DNA of 64,000 nt from Terracoccus luteus (lineage in GTDB: Bacteria > Actinomycetota > Actinomycetes > Actinomycetales > Dermatophilaceae). Numbering within the stretch: position 1 is the stretch's first letter; each line of letters begins with the position of its first letter. Positions 15,909-23,918 of this stretch are shown piece by piece. The DNA lies in the NCBI RefSeq assembly GCF_003635045.1, contig NZ_RBXT01000001.1, positions 1,302,001-1,366,000 of the forward strand, in the 5' to 3' direction. Under the pieces are notes generated by a model, which was not told the DNA's origin, did no database searches, and saw only the letters and a list, made by a program, of their open reading frames with translations. The position numbers were made by a program, and so were the translations under genes.

Positions 15909-15916
15909 CCCGCGCG

Positions 15917-17128
15917 TCAGTCGCGGTGCGTCCGGCCGGGCAGCGCCAGCATCCGGTCGAGGGCGGCCCGCGCCTCCGCGGCGACGGTCGGGTCGACCCG
16001 GATCGGGTTGACGACCCGGCCCTCGACGAGCGACTCGAGCGCCCACACGAGGTGCGGCAGGTCGATCCGGTTCATCGTCGAGCAGTAGCAGACGTTCTTC
16101 TCGAGGAAGGTGATGCGCTGGTTGGGGAACATCGTCCCGAGCCGGCGCACGAGGTTGAGCTCGGTGCCGACGACCCATGACGTGCCGTCGGGAGCGGCCG
16201 CGATGGTCTGGATGATCTTCTCCGTCGAGCCCACCTCGTCGGCCAGCTCGACGACCTCGTAGCGGCACTCGGGGTGCACGATGACGCGCACTCCGGGGAT
16301 CTCGCGGCGGGCCGTCTCGACGGCGTCGACCGTGAACCGGCCGTGCACCGAGCAGTGGCCGCGCCACAGGATCATCCGCGCCCCGGCCAGCTGCTCGGGG
16401 GTGAGGCCGCCGTGGGGGCGGTGCGGGTCCCACACGACGCAGTCGTCGAGCGACAGGCCGAGCTCGCGCACCGCGGTGTTGCGCCCGAGGTGCTGGTCGG
16501 GCAGGAAGAGCACCTTGCCGTCTCCGTCGACCCCACCGACCTGCTCGAAGGCCCACTCGAGCGCGGTCTGCGCGTTCGAGCTCGTGCAGATGGTGCCGCC
16601 GTGCCGCCCGGTGAAGGCCTTGATGGCCGCCGAGCTGTTCATGTACGTCACCGGCAGCGTGCGGTCGGCGACGCCGGCCTCGGCGAGCTGCTCCCAGCAG
16701 TCCTCGACCTGGGCGATCGCGGCCATGTCGGCCATCGAGCACCCGGCGGCGAGGTCGGGCAGGATCACGGTCTGCTCGTCGCTCGTGAGGATGTCGGCCG
16801 ACTCGGCCATGAAGTGCACGCCGCAGAAGACGATGTGCGGGGCGTCGGGCCGGGCCGCCGCGTCGCGGGCGAGCTTGAACGAGTCGCCGGTGACGTCGGC
16901 GAACTCGATGACCTCGTCGCGCTGGTAGTGGTGCCCGAGCACGAACACGGAGTCGCCGAGCGCCGCCTTGGCCGCCCGCGCGCGCGCCACGAGGTCGGGG
17001 TCCGACGCCGCCGGCAGGTCGCCCGGGCACTCGACACCCCGCTCGGTGTGCAGGTCGGTGCCCTGCCCGAGCACGAGCAGGGGCAGAGGGGCAGGAGCCG
17101 AGCCGGGAGCCGTCGCCGTCGTCGTCAT
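15917..17128 (-). CDS. nadA: Quinolinate synthase NadA
   Basis: 4Fe-4S enzyme that condenses iminoaspartate with dihydroxyacetone phosphate to quinolinate in de novo NAD synthesis. 403 residues, the long NadA type. The three cluster cysteines are visible in VFCGVHFMAES (near 122), VHPECRY (near 285) and NVCYCSTMNR (near 348). LGHHYQRDEVIEF and YMNSSAAIKA are substrate-binding motifs. nadB and nadC are not adjacent. The ATG at 17128 follows a -10 element by 6 nt and lacks a ribosome site, so the gene is probably leaderless; the frame upstream to 17176 is not used. Confidence 0.95.
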   Translation of the reverse strand: MTTTATAPGSAPAPLPLLVLGQGTDLHTERGVECPGDLPAASDPDLVARARAAKAALGDSVFVLGHHYQRDEVIEFADVTGDSFKLARDAAARPDAPHIVFCGVHFMAESADILTSDEQTVILPDLAAGCSMADMAAIAQVEDCWEQLAEAGVADRTLPVTYMNSSAAIKAFTGRHGGTICTSSNAQTALEWAFEQVGGVDGDGKVLFLPDQHLGRNTAVRELGLSLDDCVVWDPHRPHGGLTPEQLAGARMILWRGHCSVHGRFTVDAVETARREIPGVRVIVHPECRYEVVELADEVGSTEKIIQTIAAAPDGTSWVVGTELNLVRRLGTMFPNQRITFLEKNVCYCSTMNRIDLPHLVWALESLVEGRVVNPIRVDPTVAAEARAALDRMLALPGRTHRD

Positions 17129-17134
17129 ACGTGA

Positions 17135-17140
17135 ATCGTA
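17135..17140 (-). promoter_or_regulatory. -10 element TACGAT before nadA
   Basis: On the minus strand TACGAT lies 6 nt before the nadA ATG, with a weak TTCATT 18 nt further upstream. No ribosome site intervenes, so the transcript is probably leaderless. Confidence 0.5.
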
Positions 17141-17188
17141 GAGCGCCCGGATCCCGGGAATGAACGCGCGCACCACGGCCTTGTCCTG

Positions 17189-17216
17189 CAGGTACCTGAA
17201 CGATCAACTACCTGAG
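17189..17216. promoter_or_regulatory. Palindrome CAGGTACCTG and half repeat upstream of OYE gene
   Basis: CAGGTACCTG is a perfect 10-bp palindrome, followed at short distance by ACTACCTGA, a half-site copy. It lies 20-30 nt before the ribosome site of the Old Yellow Enzyme gene and near the nadA promoter, so it may be an operator for a redox or xenobiotic regulator. No regulator is adjacent. Confidence 0.35.
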
Positions 17217-17226
17217 GAGCACCTCG

Positions 17227-18297
17227 ATGACGTCCGCCTTCGAGCCCGTCCGCATCGGCGCCTGGGACCTGCCGCAGCGCTTCGTCATGGCGCCGCTGAC
17301 CCGCAACCGCGCGGGCGCCGGCATGGCCCCCACCGAGCTCAACGCCGAGTACTACGCCCAGCGCGCCGGCGCCGGTCTCATCATCACCGAGGGCACGCAG
17401 CCCAGCGCCGTCGGCCAGGGCTACCTCGACACCCCCGGCATCCACTCCGACGAGCAGGTCGCCGGCTGGCGCCTCGTCGCCGACGCGGTGCACGCGAAGG
17501 GCGGGCGCGTCGTCGTCCAGCTCATGCACGCCGGCCGCATCGCCCACCCCGAGAACAAGGACGGCCTCGAGACCGTCGCCCCGAGCGCCTTCGCGGCCCC
17601 GGGCCAGATCGTCACCGCCACCGGCCAGCAGGACTACCCGACACCTCGTGCCCTCGAGACCGACGAGATCCCGGGCCTCGTGCAGGAGTTCGTCCACGCC
17701 GCCCGCCAGGCGGTCGCGGCCGGTCTCGACGGTGTCGAGGTGCACGCGGCCAACGGCTACCTGCCCCACCAGTTCCTCGCCCCGACGAGCAACCAGCGCA
17801 CGGACGAGTACGGCGGCTCGCCCGAGAACCGGGCCCGCCTGACGGTCGAGATCACCCGCGCGGTGGCCGAGGCCATCGGCGCCGAGCGCGTCGGCATCCG
17901 CATCAGCCCGGCGCACAACATCCAGGGCGTGCTCGAGCAGGACGAGGCCGACGTGGCCGCCACGTACGAGTCCGTCGTCGAGGGCATCGCGCCGCTCGGC
18001 CTGGCCTACCTCAGCATCCTCGGTGACCCCGAGTCCGACCTCGTGCGCGACCTGCGCAAGCGCTTCGACGGCCCCGTCATCCTCAACACCGGCTTCTCGT
18101 CGGTCACGGGCCTCGCCGACGTCCAGGACATCCTCGAGCGCGACCTCGCCGACGTCGTGGCCGTGGGGCGCGAGTTCCTCGCCAACCCCGACCTCGTGCG
18201 CCGGTGGCGTGAAGGCGCCGAGCTCAACACCCCCGACGACGCCACCTTCTACGGCGGCGGGGCGAAGGGCTACACCGACTACCCGACGCTCGGCTGA
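17227..18297 (+). CDS. Old Yellow Enzyme family alkene reductase
   Basis: FMN-dependent NAD(P)H oxidoreductase that reduces activated C=C bonds or nitro compounds (NemA-like). 356 residues, one TIM barrel. FMN and substrate motifs: MAPLTRNRAG near 20, QLMHAGRIAH near 98, the His/Asn pair in EVHAANGYLPHQFL (near 180), NQRTDEYGGSPENRARL, and the C-terminal VAVGREFLANPDLV. The ATG at 17227 has GAGGAGC upstream. The physiological substrate is unknown; the palindromic site upstream suggests inducible expression. Confidence 0.93.
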   Translation: MTSAFEPVRIGAWDLPQRFVMAPLTRNRAGAGMAPTELNAEYYAQRAGAGLIITEGTQPSAVGQGYLDTPGIHSDEQVAGWRLVADAVHAKGGRVVVQLMHAGRIAHPENKDGLETVAPSAFAAPGQIVTATGQQDYPTPRALETDEIPGLVQEFVHAARQAVAAGLDGVEVHAANGYLPHQFLAPTSNQRTDEYGGSPENRARLTVEITRAVAEAIGAERVGIRISPAHNIQGVLEQDEADVAATYESVVEGIAPLGLAYLSILGDPESDLVRDLRKRFDGPVILNTGFSSVTGLADVQDILERDLADVVAVGREFLANPDLVRRWREGAELNTPDDATFYGGGAKGYTDYPTLG

Positions 18298-18307
18298 CCC
18301 GGCCGAA

Positions 18308-18359
18308 CCCCGACGGATGCCGGCCACCCGCCCGGGTGGGCGGCATCCGCGCGTCGGGG
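18308..18359. terminator. Terminator hairpin after OYE gene
   Basis: GGATGCCGGCCACCCG (18315-18330) pairs with CGGGTGGGCGGCATCC (18333-18348) with one mismatch, flanked by CCCCGAC/GTCGGGG. It lies 18 nt after the stop. Confidence 0.65.
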
Positions 18360-18469
18360 GTTGCGCCCGGGGAGGGTCAGGGGTGCCTCACGGGCGGCGC
18401 GCCGAGTGCGTCCGGGGCGGCGGTGACCTCGCGGCGTCGACGTCACGCCTCGGGTGCGAGGATGCCGCG

Positions 18470-19660
18470 GTGCACGTGCTCATCGCCCCCGACCGCTACG
18501 ACGGCGCCCTGAGCGCCCCCGAGGTGGGGGCCGCCCTCGCGGCCGGGTGGGGGCGGGCGGCCCCGCACGACGTGCTCGCCACCGTGCCGCTGTCCGACGG
18601 CGGCCCGGGTCTGCTCGACGCCCTCGCCGCGACCCTCGACGGCACCCTCCATGCCGTCGTCACGACCGACCCCCTCGGGCGCGAGGTTCCCGCGAGCGTG
18701 CTCGTGACGGAGCCCGGTGGACCGACGAAGGGGCCGGACGCCGGTCGACGCACCGCCTACGTCGAGGCCGCCCAGGCCTGCGGCCTGCACCTGCTCGGTG
18801 AGGCCGAGCGCGACCCGGGGGTGGCGAGCAGCCACGGTGTCGGACCCCTCGTCGAGGCCGCGCTCGAGCTCGGCGTGTCGCGGCTCGTCGTGGGCGTCGG
18901 GGGAGCGGCGACCAACGACGCCGGCGCCGGGCTCCTGGCCGCGCTCGGGGTCGGCACCGCGGCGCGGCTCGCCCGCGGGGGCTCGGACCTCGTGTCGGTC
19001 ACCGAGGCCGACCTCGACGGCCTCGACGCCGCCCGCGAGCGCCTGCGGGGGGTCGACCTCGTCGTGGCGACCGACGTCGACGCCCCCCTGCTCGGGCTCA
19101 AGGGCACGAGCGCCGTGCACGCCGAGCGCCGGGGCGCCACGCCGGAGCAGGCGCAGTCGCTCGAGAACGCGCTCGGCCACTTCGCCGCCGTCGTCGCCCG
19201 GGTGCGACCGCCCGCCCGCGACCTGCTGAGCGGCACGCTGCTGCGCCCCGAGCGGGAGCCGGGGGCCGGGGCCGGCGGCGGGCTCGCCTTCGCGCTCCGG
19301 CTGCTCGGCGGTCGCCTCGTGCCGGGCGTCGACGTCGTCGCCGAGGCCGTCGGGCTCGAGCGGTACCTCGCCGCCGCCGACCTCGCCGTCACCGGCCTGG
19401 CCCGCTTCGACTGGGAGTCGCTGCGCGGCACCGTCTGCGTCGGGGTGGCCGCGGCCGCCTCCCGTCACGGCGTGCCCGCGGTCGTCGTGGCCGGGGAGGC
19501 CCTCGTCGGCCGCCGCGAGGCGATGGCCGCCGGCCTCTCGGGCGTCTACGCCGTCGCCGAGCGTCCGGCCGAGGTGCAGGCGAGCCGGGCCGACCCCGCC
19601 GGGGCGCTGTCCCGACGGGTCGAGCGGGTGGCCCGCACGTGGTCGCCCCCGCCCCGCTGA
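18470..19660 (+). CDS. Glycerate kinase
   Basis: 396-residue ATP-dependent kinase of the GlxK/GckA-type family that phosphorylates D-glycerate. The start APDRYDGALSAPEV corresponds to the usual xPDSFKGxLSA motif. VPLSDGGPGLLDALA near 43, [19 protein letters not shown] near 145 and the C-terminal domain are intact. It replaces the F-K of the classic SFKG with Y-D, so the phosphate loop is slightly unusual. The GTG at 18470 is chosen from homology of the N-terminus; a weak GAGGAT 6 nt upstream could be a -10. It lies beside erpA and the adenosine kinase gene, as in mycobacteria. Confidence 0.88.
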   Translation: MHVLIAPDRYDGALSAPEVGAALAAGWGRAAPHDVLATVPLSDGGPGLLDALAATLDGTLHAVVTTDPLGREVPASVLVTEPGGPTKGPDAGRRTAYVEAAQACGLHLLGEAERDPGVASSHGVGPLVEAALELGVSRLVVGVGGAATNDAGAGLLAALGVGTAARLARGGSDLVSVTEADLDGLDAARERLRGVDLVVATDVDAPLLGLKGTSAVHAERRGATPEQAQSLENALGHFAAVVARVRPPARDLLSGTLLRPEREPGAGAGGGLAFALRLLGGRLVPGVDVVAEAVGLERYLAAADLAVTGLARFDWESLRGTVCVGVAAAASRHGVPAVVVAGEALVGRREAMAAGLSGVYAVAERPAEVQASRADPAGALSRRVERVARTWSPPPR

Positions 19661-19791
19661 CACGCTCGCCCGCGGCCGGGGGCCGTGCACCCGCGCGGTC
19701 CGACGGCATCCGACCCTCCGACCCTCCGACCGGCGGGCGCACCCGTGCTCGGACGCACGTCGGCGGGTGACACCACGCCGCCCTGCGGACG

Positions 19792-19825
19792 ACCGTTCGG
19801 GACCGTCGGTGGCGCGGCGTATCGT
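19792..19825 (+). promoter_or_regulatory. erpA promoter region with shared 15-mer
   Basis: ACCGTTCGGGACCGT (19792-19806) is followed 13 nt later by the -10-like TATCGT (19820-19825). The same 15-mer occurs at 39395-39409 before another -10-like element. The erpA start lies 86 nt further down. Confidence 0.45.
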
Positions 19826-19911
19826 GGTGCGAACCGGGAACACAACCGGTGACCCGCTGGTTGTCCGCTGTGACAGCACCACCAGCCGTCCACGACGTGA
19901 AGGACCACCAC

Positions 19912-20292
19912 ATGACTGTCGAGACCAACGCCACCGCGACCGACACCGTCACCACCGACGCCCCCGCGCACGGTGTCCTGCTCACCGACCTCGCCGCGGG
20001 CAAGGTCAAGAGCCTGCTCGAGCAGGAGGGTCGTGACGACCTGCGCCTGCGCGTCGGCGTCCAGCCCGGCGGCTGCTCGGGCCTGATCTACCAGCTCTAC
20101 TTCGACGAGCGTTCGCTCGACGGTGACCTCGTGCGCGACTTCGACGGGGTCGAGGTCGTCGTCGACCGCATGAGCTCGCCCTACCTCGAGGGCGCGACGA
20201 TCGACTTCTCCGACACCATCGAGAAGCAGGGCTTCACCATCGACAACCCCAACGCGGGCAGCAGCTGCGCCTGCGGCGACTCCTTCAGCTGA
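19912..20292 (+). CDS. erpA: Iron-sulfur cluster insertion protein ErpA
   Basis: A-type carrier that delivers Fe-S clusters to apo-proteins. 126 residues. The three conserved cysteines are present: GGCSGLIY near 57 and SSCACGDSF at the C-terminus. The N-terminal 20 residues are a Thr/Ala-rich extension. The ATG at 19912 is preceded by GAAGGACCACC. A single-gene transcript is likely: promoter upstream, strong terminator directly downstream. Nearby Fe-S clients include nadA and the Rieske protein. Confidence 0.93.
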   Translation: MTVETNATATDTVTTDAPAHGVLLTDLAAGKVKSLLEQEGRDDLRLRVGVQPGGCSGLIYQLYFDERSLDGDLVRDFDGVEVVVDRMSSPYLEGATIDFSDTIEKQGFTIDNPNAGSSCACGDSFS

Positions 20293-20306
20293 GCCGCCCC
20301 GCACCT

Positions 20307-20347
20307 CACGGAGGGGCCCGACCGGATGCCGGTCGGGCCCCTCCGTG
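20307..20347 (+). terminator. Strong terminator after erpA, 19-bp perfect stem
   Basis: The arms at 20307-20325 and 20329-20347 are perfectly complementary over 19 bp with an ATG triloop. It is the longest perfect hairpin I found in the window. Confidence 0.85.
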
Positions 20348-20381
20348 CGTCCCGGCCGCAACCGGCGCCAGGGCCGCACGC

Positions 20382-20387
20382 TAGGTT
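20382..20387 (+). promoter_or_regulatory. -10 element TAGGTT before adenosine kinase
   Basis: TAGGTT lies 7 nt before the GTG at 20395; no ribosome site, so probably leaderless. It decides between several nearby GTG codons. Confidence 0.5.
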
Positions 20388-20394
20388 GAGTGGT

Positions 20395-21396
20395 GTGCAG
20401 ATCGCCATCGCGGGTTCCATCGCCACCGACCACCTGATGACCTTCGACGGTCTGTTCCGCGACTCGCTCGTCGTCGAGCAGCTCGACAAGATCTCGCTGT
20501 CGTTCCTGGCCGGTGACCTGCAGGTGAGGCGTGGGGGAGTGGCGGCCAACATCGCCTTCGGCATGGCCGCCCTCGGGCAGCGTCCCGTGCTCGTCGGGGC
20601 AGTGGGCGACGACTTCGCCGACTACCGCTCGTGGCTCGAGCGGCACGGCGTCGACTGCGGCGCCGTGCACTACTCCGAGTCGCGGCACACGGCCCGGTTC
20701 ATCTGCACGACGGACCGCGACATGGCCCAGATCGCGACCTTCTACGCCGGAGCCATGACCGAGGCCCGCGACATCGAGCTGGCCCCGGTGGCCGCGCGCC
20801 TGGGCGGGCTGGACCTCGTCCTCGTCGGGGCCGACGACCCGGTGGCGATGACGCGTCACACGCAGGAGTGCCGCACCCGTGGCATCCCCTTCATCGCCGA
20901 CCCGTCGCAGCAGCTCGCCTTCGCCGACGGGCCCACCATCCGGGGCCTCGTCGACGGCGCCGACTACCTCTTCACCAACGAGTACGAGGCGCACCTCACC
21001 GAGCAGAAGACCGGGTGGGACCACGCCGAGATCCTCCAGCGGGTCGGCACCCGGGTCATCACCCGGGGCGCCGACGGCGTGACCATCCACCGCCGGGGCG
21101 GCGAGGGGGAGGGCGAGCAGGTGGTGACGGTGCCGGTCGCACGCGAGGTGCGCCGCGCCGACCCGACGGGCGTCGGCGACGCGTTCCGCGCCGGCTTCCT
21201 CACCGGGCTGTCGGCCGGTCTCGACACGCGCCGGTGCGCCGAGCTGGGCTCGATGCTCGCCACCTACGTCATCGAGACGGTCGGCACGCAGGAGTACGTG
21301 CTGGGCAAGGCGCGGTTTCTCGAGCGCCTCACCGAGGCCTACGGCCCCGGCTCGGCCGCCGACATCGAGCCGCACATCACCTGCGCCCGTCCCTGA
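20395..21396 (+). CDS. adoK: Adenosine kinase (PfkB family), Rv2202c-like
   Basis: 333-residue ribokinase-family enzyme closely resembling mycobacterial adenosine kinase, which turns adenosine into AMP. Shared blocks include AGSIATDHLM at the start, SLSFLAGDL, the RRGGVAANIAFG sugar-binding glycines, HTARFICTTD, and the catalytic DPTGVGDAFRAGF near 259-271 with the base Asp. The position next to erpA and upstream of ctaC matches the mycobacterial order. A general carbohydrate-kinase role is the alternative. The start is set by the -10 element. Confidence 0.88.
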   Translation: MQIAIAGSIATDHLMTFDGLFRDSLVVEQLDKISLSFLAGDLQVRRGGVAANIAFGMAALGQRPVLVGAVGDDFADYRSWLERHGVDCGAVHYSESRHTARFICTTDRDMAQIATFYAGAMTEARDIELAPVAARLGGLDLVLVGADDPVAMTRHTQECRTRGIPFIADPSQQLAFADGPTIRGLVDGADYLFTNEYEAHLTEQKTGWDHAEILQRVGTRVITRGADGVTIHRRGGEGEGEQVVTVPVAREVRRADPTGVGDAFRAGFLTGLSAGLDTRRCAELGSMLATYVIETVGTQEYVLGKARFLERLTEAYGPGSAADIEPHITCARP

Positions 21397-21459
21397 CGCC
21401 GGGTCGCACTGCGGGTCGGACGGGTAGGACGGGCAAGGACGAGGGACGGGAGGCGCACG

Positions 21460-22134
21460 GTGCCCACTGCTCCGGACCCGACCCCCTGGGACTTCGCGCT
21501 CGAGCGGGTCCCCGACGGTGAGGACCTCATCGGCATCGGGGCGGACCTGACCGTCGAGACCCTCTACGAGGCCTACTCGACGGGGATCTTCCCGATGGGC
21601 ATCGGGGAGCACGGGGCCGAGCCGATGGGCTGGTGGTGCCCGGACCCGCGCGGGGTGCTCCGACTCGGTGAGCTGCGCGTCAGCCGATCGCTGCGCCAGT
21701 CGGCGCGCCGGGTGCGCACGAGCGTCGACACCGCCTTCTCCGACGTCATCCGCGCCTGCGCCGACCCCGGCCGCGAGGGACGCTGGATCACGCCGACGAT
21801 GATCCGGGCCTACGAGTCGCTGCACGACGCCGGCTGGGCCCACTCCGTCGAGGTGTGGGACGACGACCGGCTGGTGGGCGGGCTCTACGGCGTGGCCATC
21901 GGAGGTCTCTTCGCGGGGGAGTCGATGTTCCACGAGCAGCGGGACGCCTCGAAGGTGGCCCTGCTGGCGCTCCACGAGCTGCTCGCCGCCGACGGCGACG
22001 CCCGCCGCATCGTCGACGTCCAGTGGCGGACCGACCACCTGGCGACCCTCGGGGTCACCGAGGTGCCGCGGCGCGACTACCTCCGCCTGCTCGACGAGGC
22101 GCTCCGGGCGCCGCTGCCTCGCCCCTGGGCCTGA
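21460..22134 (+). CDS. aat: Leucyl/phenylalanyl-tRNA-protein transferase
   Basis: Transfers Leu or Phe from aminoacyl-tRNA to proteins with N-terminal Arg or Lys, marking them for ClpS/ClpAP degradation. 224 residues. Typical motifs: GIGADLTVETLYEAYSTGIFPMG (near 25-47), WWCPDPRGVL, GLYGVAIGGLFAGESMF (near 140) and DVQWRTDHLATLG. The GTG at 21460 has GACGGGAGG upstream. It lies 63 nt after the adenosine kinase gene and may be co-transcribed. Confidence 0.95.
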   Translation: MPTAPDPTPWDFALERVPDGEDLIGIGADLTVETLYEAYSTGIFPMGIGEHGAEPMGWWCPDPRGVLRLGELRVSRSLRQSARRVRTSVDTAFSDVIRACADPGREGRWITPTMIRAYESLHDAGWAHSVEVWDDDRLVGGLYGVAIGGLFAGESMFHEQRDASKVALLALHELLAADGDARRIVDVQWRTDHLATLGVTEVPRRDYLRLLDEALRAPLPRPWA

Positions 22135-22164
22135 GCCGGGCTCGTCCTGTCGGTTCGCATCCGG

Positions 22165-22545
22165 TCACGGATGCCGGGTGGCCGGCCCGCGTGAGAGGCG
22201 CACCTCGTGCGCCTGGCCGCCGCCGGGCTCCGCCCGGGTGCCGACGAAGGTGTGCCCCCTCATGCGGCACCACGCCGGCACGTCGTGCGCCGCGGCGGGG
22301 TCGGTCGCGAGCACGACCACGGTCGTGAGCTCGGGACGGTCGCGCACGAGGGCGGCGAGTCGGATCACCGGCAGCGGGCAGCGCAGCCCGCGCGCGTCAA
22401 GGACCGCAGCTGCCGGTTCAGGTTCAGGTCGAGGGTCAGGGTTGAAGCGGTGGGTCGACGCGGTCGTACCCTCCACCTCATGGTCCGGTCCGGTGCCGGC
22501 GTCGGCCCGGGTGTCACGGCCGGAGACGGGCCGGTCGTCGCTCAC
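22165..22545 (-). CDS. TusA-family sulfurtransferase
   Basis: 126 residues with a 40-residue charged N-terminal extension followed by a TusA-like domain. The sulfur-accepting motif DARGLRCPLPVIRLA is near 55-70 with the Cys present. The GTG at 22545 overlaps the stop of the cysteine-desulfurase-like gene (GTGA), so the two are translationally coupled and probably form a sulfur relay. Related actinobacteria often fuse both parts in one protein. The target of the sulfur is unknown; proximity to ctaC and erpA is noted. The stop lies within a dispersed-repeat neighbourhood. Confidence 0.85.
   Translation of the reverse strand: MSDDRPVSGRDTRADAGTGPDHEVEGTTASTHRFNPDPRPEPEPAAAVLDARGLRCPLPVIRLAALVRDRPELTTVVVLATDPAAAHDVPAWCRMRGHTFVGTRAEPGGGQAHEVRLSRGPATRHP
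22169..22183. repeat. Dispersed 15-mer GGATGCCGGGTGGCC, copy at TusA 3' end
   Basis: Exact copy overlapping the last codons of the TusA gene, between convergent aat and tusA-like genes. Confidence 0.65.
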
Positions 22546-23726
22546 AGCCCGGTCACCCCCGCCTCCAGCCGGACCGCGGCGACGACCTGCGGGAGCGCCT
22601 CGCAGAACGCCGTGACGTCGGCCTCGCGCTCCGGCCCGACCGAGCGCAGCGGCAGGGTCAGGCGCAGGTTGCCGTGGGTGAGCGCGCCCATGGCGGCGAG
22701 CACGTGGCTCGGCTCGAGGGTGCTCGACGTGCAGGCCGACCCGCTGGCGACCGCGATGCCGCGACGGTCGAGGGCGTGCACGAGCGCCTCCCCGTCGACG
22801 TAGAGGCTCGAGAGGGTGACGACGTGGGGGAGACGGTCGTCGGGGTCGCCGACGACCTCGGTGTCCGGCACCGTGGCTGCCGCTCGCCGCACCCGGTCGA
22901 CGAGGGCGTGCGCCGCCGCTGCGTCGGCCTCCCGGTCGGACGCGGTCTGCTGCCACGCCTCGGCGGCGGCGAGGGCCAGCGGGACCCACGGGGACACATC
23001 GGTGCGTCCGTGCTCCACGTCGGCGCGGGCGTGGCGCCACTGCCACCTGGTGCCCTCGCGCACGACGAGCACTCCGAGCGGGGGTCCACCCCACGAGCGG
23101 GCGTCGCCGACGAGCACGTCCCAGTCGGTCGGGGCCGGGTCGCGCCCGAGGCCGGCCATGGCGTCCACGACGAGCGGGACCCCGTGACGCCGACAGACTT
23201 CGTGCGCCGCGGCGAGGGGCTGCCGCGTGCCGACCTCGCCGTTGGCGCTCTGGAGCGCGGCGACGACCGTGCCCGGCGCGGCCACCTCGGCCCCCCACGC
23301 GTCGAGCTCGACCCGCCCCAGACGGTCGACGGGCACGAGACCCAGCCCACCGGCATCCTGCGCTTCTCGTGCGCGGGCGTCGACGAGGACGGCCGAGTGC
23401 TCCACCGCTGAGGCCACCGTGCGCGAGCCATGGCGACGACGGGCCCAGAGGACGCCCTCGACCGCCCGCGCCAGGGCGGTCGGCCCGCTCGGCAGGAGAC
23501 TCACCTCTGACGGTCGCGCCCCGAGACCGGCCGCCAGCACATCCCGGGTGCGGTCGAGCAGGGCACGCGCCCGACGGCCCTCGGTGTGCAGCCGGGCAGG
23601 GTCGGCCCACCCCGCGTCGACGGCGGCCGCGAGCGTCTGGCGGGCCACCGGGTGCAGGGGCCCGTCGGCCGCGTCGAGCAGGCGGCGCCCGGGTACAGGG
23701 TTCGTGCCCGGATCGTGACTGACCAC
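22542..23726 (-). CDS. Cysteine-desulfurase-like class V protein lacking PLP lysine
   Basis: 394 residues of the class V aminotransferase fold, IscS/NifS-like. The N-terminus has DAADGPLHPVARQTL, the His of the ring-stacking motif is in VEHSAVL, ANGEVGT near 170 and the substrate-loop Cys in [16 protein letters not shown] near 335. The PLP-lysine site, usually SAHKWGGP, reads GDARSWGGP: Lys is replaced by Ser and His by Arg. The codons are clear, with no frameshift. It may bind sulfur without normal catalysis, or be a PLP-independent paralogue. It is coupled to the TusA gene and divergent from ctaC. GTG at 23726. Confidence 0.85.
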   Translation of the reverse strand: MVSHDPGTNPVPGRRLLDAADGPLHPVARQTLAAAVDAGWADPARLHTEGRRARALLDRTRDVLAAGLGARPSEVSLLPSGPTALARAVEGVLWARRRHGSRTVASAVEHSAVLVDARAREAQDAGGLGLVPVDRLGRVELDAWGAEVAAPGTVVAALQSANGEVGTRQPLAAAHEVCRRHGVPLVVDAMAGLGRDPAPTDWDVLVGDARSWGGPPLGVLVVREGTRWQWRHARADVEHGRTDVSPWVPLALAAAEAWQQTASDREADAAAAHALVDRVRRAAATVPDTEVVGDPDDRLPHVVTLSSLYVDGEALVHALDRRGIAVASGSACTSSTLEPSHVLAAMGALTHGNLRLTLPLRSVGPEREADVTAFCEALPQVVAAVRLEAGVTGL

Positions 23727-23773
23727 GGCGACACGGTAGCCGCCCCCTGGGGGCGACGCCCGATGTGGGGCGG

Positions 23774-23779
23774 TAGTGT
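23774..23779 (+). promoter_or_regulatory. -10 element TAGTGT for ctaC operon
   Basis: TAGTGT gives a leader of about 130 nt before ctaC. The leader contains a perfect 8-bp hairpin at 23823-23845 (GACCGCCA/TGGCGGTC, 7-nt loop). Confidence 0.4.
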
Positions 23780-23918
23780 TCAGGGGTGGGCACACGGGTG
23801 CCCATGGACGACCGCGCCGCCCGACCGCCACGACTTCTGGCGGTCCGGCGCACAGATGACGTGACAACGTTCCGGGCTCTCGACGAGTGCCCGCGGGCGC
23901 GACGAAAGGGTGCACCTG

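Noticed and set aside
15460-15916. CRISPR array
   Set aside because: Repeat and spacer-like parts are both nearly identical between units, the period is fixed at 51, and no cas genes are near.
15500-16180. Open frames reading through the 51-bp array as 17-residue repeat proteins, on both strands
   Set aside because: The period is a multiple of three, so several frames stay open; no start with ribosome site or promoter is present, and the frames run into nadA antisense or the dipeptidase.
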